In this document: piece by piece, positions 46,160 through 54,482 of the stretch | How positions within the stretch are numbered: position 1 is the stretch's first letter | Layout: each line of letters opens with the position of its first letter | Origin: Arthrospira sp. PCC 9108 | GTDB lineage: Bacteria; Cyanobacteriota; Cyanobacteriia; Cyanobacteriales; Microcoleaceae | Direction of reading: 5' to 3' | Length of the DNA: 64,000 bases | NCBI GenBank assembly: GCA_016745315.1 | Contig: CP066886.1 | Location: 4,340,501-4,404,500, forward strand | Program-made: the position numbers and the translations under genes | Notes under the pieces: model-generated | The model's database searches: none | Told to the model about the DNA's origin: nothing | Seen by the model: only the letters and a program-made list of their open reading frames with translations

Positions 46160-47497
46160 TTAAGCCGATTCGGGCTTAGGTAATGAGGAAGGATGAACGA
46201 GCAACTCAGCAGTCGATCGCTTCTCAACCATTGCCTGAGTAACCAGACATCGTTTGACATCTTTACGCGAAGGCAGTTCATACATAACATCTAGCATCAA
46301 CTCTTCCACGATACCGCGCAAAGCACGAGCGCCAGTTTTACGGCGGAAGGCTTCTCTGGCGATCGCCTGAATAGCGTCAGGTTCAAACTCCAGATGCACA
46401 TTATCCATACGCAGCAATTTTTGGTATTGTTTGACCAAAGCGCTGCGAGGTTCGGTGAGAATTGACATCAAAGTTTTCTCATCGAGAGGATCGAGAACCG
46501 CCACCATAGGAATACGACCGATCAACTCTGGAATTAAGCCAAACTTGACCAAATCATTAGGTTCGATACCCTTGAGAGCTTCTGTGTCTTTTTGTTCTGG
46601 GGTCACTTCTTCGCCGGAGCGGACAAAGCCCATGGACTTTTTACCGCTTCTTTGCTCAATAATTTTTTCCAGGCCCACAAAAGCGCCGCCACAAACAAAT
46701 AGGATGTTGCTAGTATCAATCTGAATGCAATCTTGATAAGGATGCTTACGACCGCCTTGGGGAGGAACATTAGCAGTAGTTCCCTCCAGCATTTTCAATA
46801 AGGCTTGCTGGACACCTTCACCGGAGACATCTCTAGTAATGGAGGGATTTTCGCTCTTACGGGCAATTTTATCAATCTCATCGATGTAGACAATGCCGCG
46901 CTGTGCTTCTTCCACATCAAAATCAGCCACTTGTAGGAGTCGCAGGAGGATATTTTCTACATCTTCCCCAACATAGCCCGCCTCAGTGAGGGTGGTAGCG
47001 TCAGCGACCGCAAAGGGAACATCAAGCATTTTAGCCAGAGTTTCCGCCAATAGAGTTTTACCGCACCCAGTGGGACCAATTAGCAAAATATTGGATTTTT
47101 GCAGTTCGATCTGATCATCACCCTGTCTATGACCTGGGATAAAGCCTAGACGCTTGTAGTGGTTGTAAACAGCCACTGATAGCACTTTTTTGGCATCATC
47201 CTGACCAATGACATGATGATCTAGGTAGGCCTTAATTTCCCTAGGTTTAGGAATTTGATTTAAGGCGACTCGGCTGGGAGTGTTGCGACGTTTAGAGGTG
47301 GGGGCTGCTTGGGGGCGCTTGGCCTGGGGTGTAGGAGGAGCTGAATTGGTATCAAATAGCTCCTCGTCCAAAATTTCGTTACACAGTTCCACGCATTCAT
47401 CGCAGATGTAGACTCCTGGCCCGGCAATTAACTTGCGAACCTGCTCCTGGGACTTGCCACAGAAGGAACACTTCAAATGGGAGTCGTACTTGGACAT
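46160..47497 (-). CDS. clpX: ATP-dependent Clp protease ATP-binding subunit ClpX
   Basis: This AAA+ unfoldase feeds substrates to ClpP. The 445-residue protein has an N-terminal zinc finger (CSFCGKS...CDEC), a Pro/Ala-rich linker, Walker A GPTGCGKT, the pore-loop GYVGEDVENILLRLL, Walker B YIDEIDKIARK, the IGF-type ClpP-binding loop reading LIPELIGRIP, and the C-terminal small domain. It ends the tig-clpP-clpX operon, 12 bp after clpP. Confidence 0.98.
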   Translation of the reverse strand: MSKYDSHLKCSFCGKSQEQVRKLIAGPGVYICDECVELCNEILDEELFDTNSAPPTPQAKRPQAAPTSKRRNTPSRVALNQIPKPREIKAYLDHHVIGQDDAKKVLSVAVYNHYKRLGFIPGHRQGDDQIELQKSNILLIGPTGCGKTLLAETLAKMLDVPFAVADATTLTEAGYVGEDVENILLRLLQVADFDVEEAQRGIVYIDEIDKIARKSENPSITRDVSGEGVQQALLKMLEGTTANVPPQGGRKHPYQDCIQIDTSNILFVCGGAFVGLEKIIEQRSGKKSMGFVRSGEEVTPEQKDTEALKGIEPNDLVKFGLIPELIGRIPMVAVLDPLDEKTLMSILTEPRSALVKQYQKLLRMDNVHLEFEPDAIQAIAREAFRRKTGARALRGIVEELMLDVMYELPSRKDVKRCLVTQAMVEKRSTAELLVHPSSLPKPESA

Positions 47498-47509
47498 AAT
47501 TGCCTCGTT

Positions 47510-48223
47510 TTATGTTGCGCTAACAGATTCTCCGGGAACCGGAAGATTCTGTTTTAGGATCACTTGATCTATTAGACCATATTCTTGAGCTTCGGCGGCG
47601 GACATAAAAAAGTCTCTTTCGGTATCAGCATTAATGCGCTCTATGGGTTGCCCTGTATGTTGGGCTAAGAGTGTATTAAGGGTGTGCTTGTGATAGAGAA
47701 TTTCTTTGGCTTGAATTTCTATGTCTATTGCCTGTCCTTGAGCGCCGCCTAGGGGTTGGTGAATCATAATTCGAGAACTAGGTAAGGACATTCGCTTGCC
47801 AGCGGTACCGGAAGCGAGGAGAAATGCACCCATACTTGCCGCCAATCCATAACATATAGTCACCACATCGGGGCGAATTTGTTGCATGGTGTCGTAAATT
47901 CCCATACCTGCGGTGACTGAACCGCCAGGGGAGTTGATGTAAAGTTGGATATCTTTTTCGGGATCTTCTGATTCCAAAAACAACATTTGGGCGCTTACGG
48001 CATTGGCTACTTCATCGTCAATGGGTGTTCCCAGAAAAATAATGCGATCGCGTAGGAGACGGGAATAGAGGTCAAAAGCCCTTTCTCCCATTCCCGACTG
48101 TTCAACTACCATGGGAATGACACCCGCAGCGGATGAGTTAATAGTAACTGGTTGTGAACCACTAATTATATGGCTGTTACGGGTGCTGCCAATGGAATCG
48201 CGGGAATACTCAGAGATCATCAT
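47510..48223 (-). CDS. clpP: ATP-dependent Clp protease proteolytic subunit ClpP
   Basis: This 237-residue serine protease keeps the triad Ser (GLAASMGAFLLASG), His (SSRIMIHQPLGGAQGQA) and Asp (ERDFFMSAAEA). The N-terminal 35 residues before IPMVVEQSGMGERAFDLYSRLL are a variable extension, typical of cyanobacterial ClpP2-like proteins, and might be trimmed. It is paired with clpX directly downstream, which supports a ClpXP complex. Confidence 0.97.
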   Translation of the reverse strand: MMISEYSRDSIGSTRNSHIISGSQPVTINSSAAGVIPMVVEQSGMGERAFDLYSRLLRDRIIFLGTPIDDEVANAVSAQMLFLESEDPEKDIQLYINSPGGSVTAGMGIYDTMQQIRPDVVTICYGLAASMGAFLLASGTAGKRMSLPSSRIMIHQPLGGAQGQAIDIEIQAKEILYHKHTLNTLLAQHTGQPIERINADTERDFFMSAAEAQEYGLIDQVILKQNLPVPGESVSAT

Positions 48224-48415
48224 AAAGCGGATGGTAGTTTAATCTTATGGTTGTTTCTACAGTTAATTGGAAATTTTAGGGAAACGCCAGGGCAATTGTT
48301 GGGGGAGAAGAACAGATCAACCGACTTAAAATTAGTGCGATCGCCTTTCTTTCCCCCACTCCATGTTAGCGCTTTTTGGAAATTTTGACACCCGATCCCA
48401 CTGGTGGTCAAATAG

Positions 48416-49816
48416 CTAGTCGGTAACGACTTCAGCTTCAGCGACGACCACTTCTTCTGAATCTTCTGAATCTTCTGGTTCTTCTTCCTCTGGGGTTAAA
48501 GTACCTTCAGGGACTAATTCAATGGTGGAATGTTCTTCAATCCACTGATAAGTCTTTTTGCTAATCAGGTCATCAGTAACCACCATGCGTAGGCGCTCTG
48601 GGTTCACCTCTTGGCCTTGAAGTTGCTCCATCATTTCTTCACACTTAGCCTGAATTTCCTCTTCGGTGACAGTGATCGATTGTTGTTTAGCAACTTCTTT
48701 GATAGCCAAAGTTTCCTTGAGTTGAGCGATCGCATCAGGGCGGAGATGTTCTCGCATCCGTGGTACAGTTTCACTGTTAAACAGTTGTTTAAGGTCAATG
48801 CCCATATTACTCAACTGCATAGCCTGCTGAGTCAAGAGGCGGTCTACTTCTTCCTTAACCAGGGTTTCCGGCAATTCCACTTCCATTTCTGCCACTAAAG
48901 CCTCAGCCAAAGCCTTGTGTTTATTAGAGGTAGTTTGTTCGGCCTTTTCTTCCTGAAAACGCTTTTCTAGGGACTCGCGTAGTTCCGCCAAAGTCTCAAA
49001 CTCGCTCACTTCAGCCGCAAAATCATCATCCAACTCTGGCAACTCTTTTTCTTTGAGTTCGAGTAGAGTAATCGTAAAGGTTGCCGGACAGCCAGCTAAT
49101 TCCGGTTTACCATAGTCAGCCGGAAACTCAATGTTTAGCTCTTTAGTTTCCCCAGGACTCATGCCTTCAATGCCTTCGGTAAAACCGGGGATAAACTGAC
49201 CTTCGGTGAGTTCCACTTGGTAGTTATCACCTTGTCCCCCTTCAATTTCTTCGGGTTCCGTTGCTCCTTTGGGGGTAAAGTATCCCTTAAAGTCCACATA
49301 GGCGGTATCACCTTTTTGAGCGGGTCGTTTTTCTACGGGGACTAGGGTTGCCATTTTCACCCGTTCACGTTCGAGGATCTCATCAACTTGCTGCGGATCA
49401 AATTTGACCTCTTCAGCTTGGACCTGAAAATCCTGGTACTTGTTGAGTTTAACTTCTGGTTCCACATCTACAGCCGCTTTGATGGTGATGGGTTGGCCAG
49501 GTTCGTACTGTTCGATGAGTTCTTCAATATTGCCAACTACTTCAAAACTGCCAATGGCCGGGATTTTTTCTTCTTCAACGATTTTGGGGAAATATTCCTG
49601 CATCAAATCATCGAGAGCCGCTGCTTTAATCCTAGAGGCTCCTAGTCGCTGGACTAGGATATGGCGGGGGACTTTGCCTTTTCGGAACCCAGGAATATTG
49701 GCAGAACGAGCATATTGGTTAATTACCTTCTCATAGGCATTTTTGGAGATTTCTGGAGAAATTTCGATATCCAGTCCAATCTGGCTGGCGGGAAGTTTTT
49801 CCTGGGTGACTTTCAT
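48416..49816 (-). CDS. tig: trigger factor
   Basis: This ribosome-bound chaperone and prolyl isomerase has 466 residues. The N-terminal ribosome-binding domain has GFRKGKVPRHILVQRLG (the ribosome-binding loop is near residue 44). The FKBP-type isomerase domain is about 165-250 (GDTAYVDFKGY, FIPGFTEGIEGMSPGETKE), and the C-terminal arms follow. The last 35 residues are very acidic (EEEEPEDSEDSEE). It heads the tig-clpP-clpX operon. Confidence 0.97.
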   Translation of the reverse strand: MKVTQEKLPASQIGLDIEISPEISKNAYEKVINQYARSANIPGFRKGKVPRHILVQRLGASRIKAAALDDLMQEYFPKIVEEEKIPAIGSFEVVGNIEELIEQYEPGQPITIKAAVDVEPEVKLNKYQDFQVQAEEVKFDPQQVDEILERERVKMATLVPVEKRPAQKGDTAYVDFKGYFTPKGATEPEEIEGGQGDNYQVELTEGQFIPGFTEGIEGMSPGETKELNIEFPADYGKPELAGCPATFTITLLELKEKELPELDDDFAAEVSEFETLAELRESLEKRFQEEKAEQTTSNKHKALAEALVAEMEVELPETLVKEEVDRLLTQQAMQLSNMGIDLKQLFNSETVPRMREHLRPDAIAQLKETLAIKEVAKQQSITVTEEEIQAKCEEMMEQLQGQEVNPERLRMVVTDDLISKKTYQWIEEHSTIELVPEGTLTPEEEEPEDSEDSEEVVVAEAEVVTD

Positions 49817-50166
49817 GATGTACCTTGTTTAAGCGCGGACTAAGGAAAGGGAGCTATCTAAACTGCTGTCTGGGTTGTAGGCCCAGACTATTTGGTTCCA
49901 GATGCTGACAGTTCGTGGTATGGTAGTGTCATTGTTTCTGTACCACAATTTTAACTCTGGAGAACTATAATTGATAGACTAGCCAATATTTGATGCTATC
50001 AGTAGATGGCTCGAAATGGGTAGCGATCGCCATTGACTGTCACATCAACTGTCACAGTTACCGATATAATAGCCTTTAGTATAGATACAAGACTGATTAG
50101 CCTTATATATTATTAAAATTTCTGATTGATTCTCAGATTATCGATTGTCTAAAGTTCCGGGAGGAA
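49817..50166. other. 350-bp divergent intergenic region tig/asd
   Basis: It should contain promoters for both tig (minus) and asd (plus). A TATAAT (50065-50070, plus) is a -10 candidate without a clear -35. A direct repeat ACTGTCACA...ACTGTCACA lies at about 50034-50056. No gene was found. Confidence 0.4.
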
Positions 50167-50172
50167 GTGAAT

Positions 50173-51189
50173 TTGTCAAAATCCTATAGAGTTGCTATTT
50201 TGGGTGCGACCGGGGCCGTGGGAACCGAGTTGCTGGAATTGCTGGAAAGTCGCGATTTTCCTCTGTCGGAGTTGAAGCTATTGGCTTCTCCCCGTTCGGC
50301 CGGAAATAGTCTCCGTTTTCGAGGAGAGCAACTCACAGTAGAAGCCGTTGGCGATCGCAGTTTTGATGGGGTAGATTTGGTATTAGCTTCCGCCGGAGGC
50401 TCTACTTCTAAGCAATGGGCTCACCAAGCCGTAGCAGCAGGGGCGGTGGTAGTGGACAACTCCAGTGCCTTCCGCATGGACCCCCAAGTTCCCCTGGTGG
50501 TGCCAGAAGTGAACCCAGAAGCAGTAGTTAATCATCAGGGGATTATTGCTAATCCTAACTGCACCACTATTTTGATGAATGTGGCGGTTTGGCCACTGTA
50601 TCAGGTACAACCCCTGCGGCGTATAGTAGTATCTACTTATCAATCCGCTAGTGGTGCGGGAGCCAGGGCTATGGAGGAGGTGAAAACCCAAGCCAGGGCG
50701 ATTTTGCAGGGAAAAACTCCCCAGGCAGAAATATTCCCCTACCCCTTGGCTTTTAATCTGTTTCCCCACAACTCGCCTATCAATGATTTAGGCTATTGTG
50801 AGGAAGAGATGAAAATGATTAATGAGACGCGGAAAATTTTTGGTGATGAAAAGTTGAGAGTTTCCGCGACTTGTGTACGGGTTCCGGTACTGCGTGCCCA
50901 CTCGGAGGCGATTAACTTAGAGTTTGAGCAGCCTTTTGATGTGGCTAAGGCGCGGGATGTCCTGAGTCAAGCCCCAGGGGTCAAGTTGGTGGAAGACTGG
51001 CAGGCTAATTATTTCCCCATGCCTATTGATGCAACGGGCTGCGATCCGGTTTTGGTGGGTCGTATCCGCCAGGATCTTTCTCATCCCTGTGGGTTGGAAT
51101 TATGGCTATGCGGCGATCAAGTTCGCAAGGGAGCGGCTTTAAATGCTGTCCAAATTGCTGAATTATTGGTAAGTAAAGACCTTCTGTAA
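50173..51189 (+). CDS. asd: aspartate-semialdehyde dehydrogenase
   Basis: This enzyme makes aspartate semialdehyde for lysine, threonine and methionine synthesis. The 338-residue protein opens SKSYRVAILGATGAVGTELL (NADPH loop), has the catalytic Cys in IIANPNCTTILM and the active-site His in RVPVLRAHSEA. TTG 50173 is preferred: GGAGG (50160-50164) is 8 nt upstream, whereas GTG 50167 would be only 2 nt away. asd, dapA and rnj lie in the same order as in other cyanobacteria. Confidence 0.95.
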   Translation: MSKSYRVAILGATGAVGTELLELLESRDFPLSELKLLASPRSAGNSLRFRGEQLTVEAVGDRSFDGVDLVLASAGGSTSKQWAHQAVAAGAVVVDNSSAFRMDPQVPLVVPEVNPEAVVNHQGIIANPNCTTILMNVAVWPLYQVQPLRRIVVSTYQSASGAGARAMEEVKTQARAILQGKTPQAEIFPYPLAFNLFPHNSPINDLGYCEEEMKMINETRKIFGDEKLRVSATCVRVPVLRAHSEAINLEFEQPFDVAKARDVLSQAPGVKLVEDWQANYFPMPIDATGCDPVLVGRIRQDLSHPCGLELWLCGDQVRKGAALNAVQIAELLVSKDLL

Positions 51190-51258
51190 GTCCCCCGTGT
51201 TGGGGGGAATGAATGATAACAAGACGGCTAACTATACGGCACAATTGACACAAAAGAA

Positions 51259-52152
51259 ATGGTAAGTTTTGGCAGAGTAATGACGGCAATGGTAACGCCG
51301 TTTTGGGAAGATGGTAGCATTAACTATCCAGAAGCAGAGCGACTGGCGGCTCACTTGGCGGATAATGGCAGTGATACTCTGGTGGTGTGTGGCACTACTG
51401 GAGAGTCTCCGACTCTGACTTGGGATGAGGAGCATGAGTTGTTTAAGGTGGTTCAGCAGGCTGTGGCGGGTAAGGCTAAGGTGATTGCTGGTACGGGGTC
51501 AAATTCTACCCAAGAGGCGATCGCCGCCACTCAGAAAGCCGCTAAACTGGGGGTGGATGGTTCTTTGCAGGTGGTTCCCTATTACAACAAGCCTCCCCAA
51601 GAGGGATTGTATCAACACTTTTTGGCGATCGCCTCAGCTTGTGCAGATTTGCCGATTGTGTTATATAATATTCCTGGGCGTACAGGACAAAATCTCCAAC
51701 CGGAAACCGTTGCACGTTTGGCATCGGTTCCTAATATTGTCGCCATCAAAGAAGCTAGTGGCAGCCTAGACCAAGCTAGTCAAATCAGGCAGTTGACACC
51801 TAAAGAGTTTCAGATATATTCTGGGGATGATTCCCTGACTTTACCACTGTTAGCAGTGGGTGGAACTGGGGTGGTGAGTGTAGCGAGTCACCTGGTAGGG
51901 AAGCAAATTCAAGATATGATCCAGATGTTTGAAGCGGGTCGGGTGCAGGAAGCAACGGAAATTCATATCAAACTCTTCAGTTTGTTTAAAACGTTGTTTA
52001 TCACTACTAATCCTATTCCGATTAAAGCGGCTCTGAAATTGTTGGGCTGGAATGTGGGTCTGAGTCGGTCTCCCATGTGTGAACCTTCCCCAGAAGTGAT
52101 TGAAAAGGTCAAGGGAGTTTTGGGCGAATTGGGTTTGATTGAAACTCGGTAA
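51259..52152 (+). CDS. dapA: 4-hydroxy-tetrahydrodipicolinate synthase
   Basis: This 297-residue aldolase-fold enzyme condenses pyruvate with aspartate semialdehyde. Motifs are GTTGESPTLTWDEE, the Tyr in VLYNIPGRTG, the Schiff-base Lys in NIVAIKEASGSLDQ, and SGDDSLTLPLLAVGGTGVVSV. It follows asd by 69 bp, and the product feeds lysine and diaminopimelate for the cell wall. Confidence 0.97.
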   Translation: MVSFGRVMTAMVTPFWEDGSINYPEAERLAAHLADNGSDTLVVCGTTGESPTLTWDEEHELFKVVQQAVAGKAKVIAGTGSNSTQEAIAATQKAAKLGVDGSLQVVPYYNKPPQEGLYQHFLAIASACADLPIVLYNIPGRTGQNLQPETVARLASVPNIVAIKEASGSLDQASQIRQLTPKEFQIYSGDDSLTLPLLAVGGTGVVSVASHLVGKQIQDMIQMFEAGRVQEATEIHIKLFSLFKTLFITTNPIPIKAALKLLGWNVGLSRSPMCEPSPEVIEKVKGVLGELGLIETR

Positions 52153-52293
52153 ATTCAATAAAAATCCGGGTTTCAGACAATTGAATAGTTGTGATTATTC
52201 CTAGGTTTTGATGACTGCTTAATTCAAACTTATAGATAGCTGTTTAAACCGGGAAAAATCAACCATGGCAAACTAAGTTAATGAGGTTTTATT

Positions 52294-54192
52294 ATGTCAA
52301 GTAACGGCAAATCTTACACCAGAACTAGACCTTCTGCTAGGTCAGTGAAAATCACCAAAAAGTTGGATAATGTACCCAAAAACAGGGAACAAACCCCGGA
52401 AGATAACTCTCCGAAATTGAAAATAATTCCCCTGGGTGGACTCCACGAAATTGGCAAAAATACCTGTGTATTTGAATATGAAGATGAAATCATCATCCTA
52501 GATGCTGGTTTAGCCTTCCCCACCGATGGAATGCACGGCGTAAATATAGTTTTACCAGATGTTACCTACCTGCGGGAAAATCGGGATAAAATTAAGGGTA
52601 TGATTGTCACCCACGGTCACGAAGACCATATTGGTGGCATTGCTTTTCACCTGAAACAGTTTGATATTCCGGTGATTTATGGTCCGAGATTAGCCATGGC
52701 TCTGCTTCATGGTAAATTAGAAGAGGCGGGGGTGAGCGATCGCACCGAATTAAGAACGGTCAGACCTCGCGATATAGTGCGGATTGGCAAAAACTTCCTG
52801 GTGGAATATATCCGCAATACTCACTCAATCGCTGATAGTTTTACCGTAGCAATTAATACCCCCGTGGGAGTAGTTATCCATAGTGGTGACTTTAAGGTGG
52901 ATCATACCCCGGTGGATGGCGAATTTTTCGATTTTCAGCGGTTGGCTGAGTATGGGGAAAAAGGGGTTCACTGTCTGCTGAGTGATTCGACTAACGCTGA
53001 AGTTCCTGGCTTTACTCCCTCGGAGGCTTCCGTTTATCCGAATCTGGAAAGAATTATTGCGACTGCTTCGGGACGGGTGTTGGTCACTACTTTCGCTTCA
53101 TCGGTTCACCGGGTCAATATTATTCTGAGTATTGCTCAAAAATTGGGGCGTTCTGTGGCTGTGGTAGGGCGATCGATGTTAAATGTGATTGCTCATTCTC
53201 GGAATTTGGGTTATATAAAATGTCCTGATAATCTGTTTATTCCCCTCAATGCGATTCGCAGTTTACCTGATGAAAAGGTGTTGATTTTAACTACAGGTTC
53301 CCAGGGTGAACCCTTGGCGGCGATGACCCGAATTGCTAATGGCGCTCACCGACAAATTAGCATTAAACAAGGGGATACAATTGTCTTTTCTGCTAACCCG
53401 ATTCCCGGAAATACCATTGCGGTTGTCAATACTATTGATAAACTGATGATGCAGGGTGCTAATGTGATTTATGGCCGCCATCATGGTATTCATGTTTCCG
53501 GTCATGGTTGTCAGGAAGACCATAAATTGATGTTGGCGTTGACTCGTCCTAAGTTTTTTGTTCCTGTACATGGTGAACATCGGATGTTAGTACAACACAG
53601 CAAAACTGCTAAAAGTATGGGTATTCCACCAGAAAATATGGTGATTATCAATAACGGTGATGTGGTGGAGTTGACCGAAAATTCCATTCGCGTTGGTGGT
53701 AAAGTTCCTTCTGGTATTGAGCCGGTCGATTCCTCTCGCACTGGGTTTGTGCGTGATGATGTCCTGAAAGAACGCCAGCAGTTGGCTGAGGATGGTTTAA
53801 TTACTGTAGCGGTGGCTGTTAGTGATGAGGGTAAACTTTTGGCGACTCCTGAAACTCACCTGAAAGGGGTGGTGATGACTGCTGATCAGGCTGCGTTTAA
53901 ACAACATATTGTTAAGGTGATTGAGGCTACTTTAAGCGATCGCTGGTCAGAGTTGAGTCGGTCCTTTGGTAATGGCGAAGGTAATCAAATTGATTGGGTG
54001 GGGGTACGCACCGAGATTGAAAGAGCGATCGCTCGTTTGTTGCGGCGTGAATTACAAAGCAATCCTCTGTTAGTGGTGTTGATGCAAACTCCCGAAGAAA
54101 GTCCTGATTCTAGTGCTTCTTCTTCTTCGGAAACTCCCCAGCCAACTACCGGACGGAGAAGACCTCGCACAGCAGCTCGTGTCGCTTCCTAA
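52294..54192 (+). CDS. rnj: ribonuclease J
   Basis: This metallo-beta-lactamase/beta-CASP nuclease has 632 residues and combines 5'-3' exonuclease and endonuclease activity in mRNA turnover. The zinc motif is THGHEDHIGG (near residue 109). The beta-CASP part has LLSDSTNAEVPG, TTGSQGEP and HVSGHG. An N-terminal basic tail of about 45 residues and a C-terminal Ser/Thr-rich tail (TPEESPDSSASSSS) extend the core, as in other cyanobacterial RNase J. It is the last gene of the asd-dapA-rnj unit. Confidence 0.97.
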   Translation: MSSNGKSYTRTRPSARSVKITKKLDNVPKNREQTPEDNSPKLKIIPLGGLHEIGKNTCVFEYEDEIIILDAGLAFPTDGMHGVNIVLPDVTYLRENRDKIKGMIVTHGHEDHIGGIAFHLKQFDIPVIYGPRLAMALLHGKLEEAGVSDRTELRTVRPRDIVRIGKNFLVEYIRNTHSIADSFTVAINTPVGVVIHSGDFKVDHTPVDGEFFDFQRLAEYGEKGVHCLLSDSTNAEVPGFTPSEASVYPNLERIIATASGRVLVTTFASSVHRVNIILSIAQKLGRSVAVVGRSMLNVIAHSRNLGYIKCPDNLFIPLNAIRSLPDEKVLILTTGSQGEPLAAMTRIANGAHRQISIKQGDTIVFSANPIPGNTIAVVNTIDKLMMQGANVIYGRHHGIHVSGHGCQEDHKLMLALTRPKFFVPVHGEHRMLVQHSKTAKSMGIPPENMVIINNGDVVELTENSIRVGGKVPSGIEPVDSSRTGFVRDDVLKERQQLAEDGLITVAVAVSDEGKLLATPETHLKGVVMTADQAAFKQHIVKVIEATLSDRWSELSRSFGNGEGNQIDWVGVRTEIERAIARLLRRELQSNPLLVVLMQTPEESPDSSASSSSETPQPTTGRRRPRTAARVAS

Positions 54193-54216
54193 TTGACTGT
54201 AAAGGTCGCCATGAGT

Positions 54217-54265
54217 GAGCGGGTTTAGCAGCTTCAGTTTAACACTGGTCGCTGCTATCCCGCTC
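54217..54265. terminator. long two-part hairpin after rnj
   Basis: GAGCGGG (54217-54223) pairs with CCCGCTC (54259-54265). Inside, AGCAGC (54227-54232) pairs with GCTGCT (54251-54256), giving 13 bp in all around an 18-nt loop. No T-tract follows. It lies between the convergent ends of rnj and a tiny minus-strand gene. Confidence 0.55.
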
Positions 54266-54298
54266 CGGCTTTGCTTAACCGTCAGACTCTCAAGTGTG

Positions 54299-54397
54299 TT
54301 AGTTTTTTTGCTGGCTGAAAAATACGGCAGCCAGAATAATTAACCCTAGTAATGCGAGGGGAACTAACAGAGATAAAATAGGCGTATTAGTTGACAT
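54299..54397 (-). CDS. 32-residue single-helix membrane protein, unrecognised
   Basis: An ATG frame of 32 codons encodes a short N-terminus (MSTNTPIL), one continuous hydrophobic helix (LLVPLALLGLIILAAVF) and a polar end (SQQKN). This design is that of the many tiny subunits of photosynthetic and NDH complexes in cyanobacteria, but it does not match a subunit I can name with confidence. It is divergent from the AAA-ferredoxin gene with 85 bp between the starts. No clear Shine-Dalgarno is seen. Confidence 0.45.
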   Translation of the reverse strand: MSTNTPILSLLVPLALLGLIILAAVFFSQQKN

Positions 54398-54482
54398 GAT
54401 TTTATCGGAATTGTGATTCCTGTCTTAATGTGTGTTATAATATAGGGTAACTTTTTCGGTGAAAGTTATCTAGGGGGAAACC

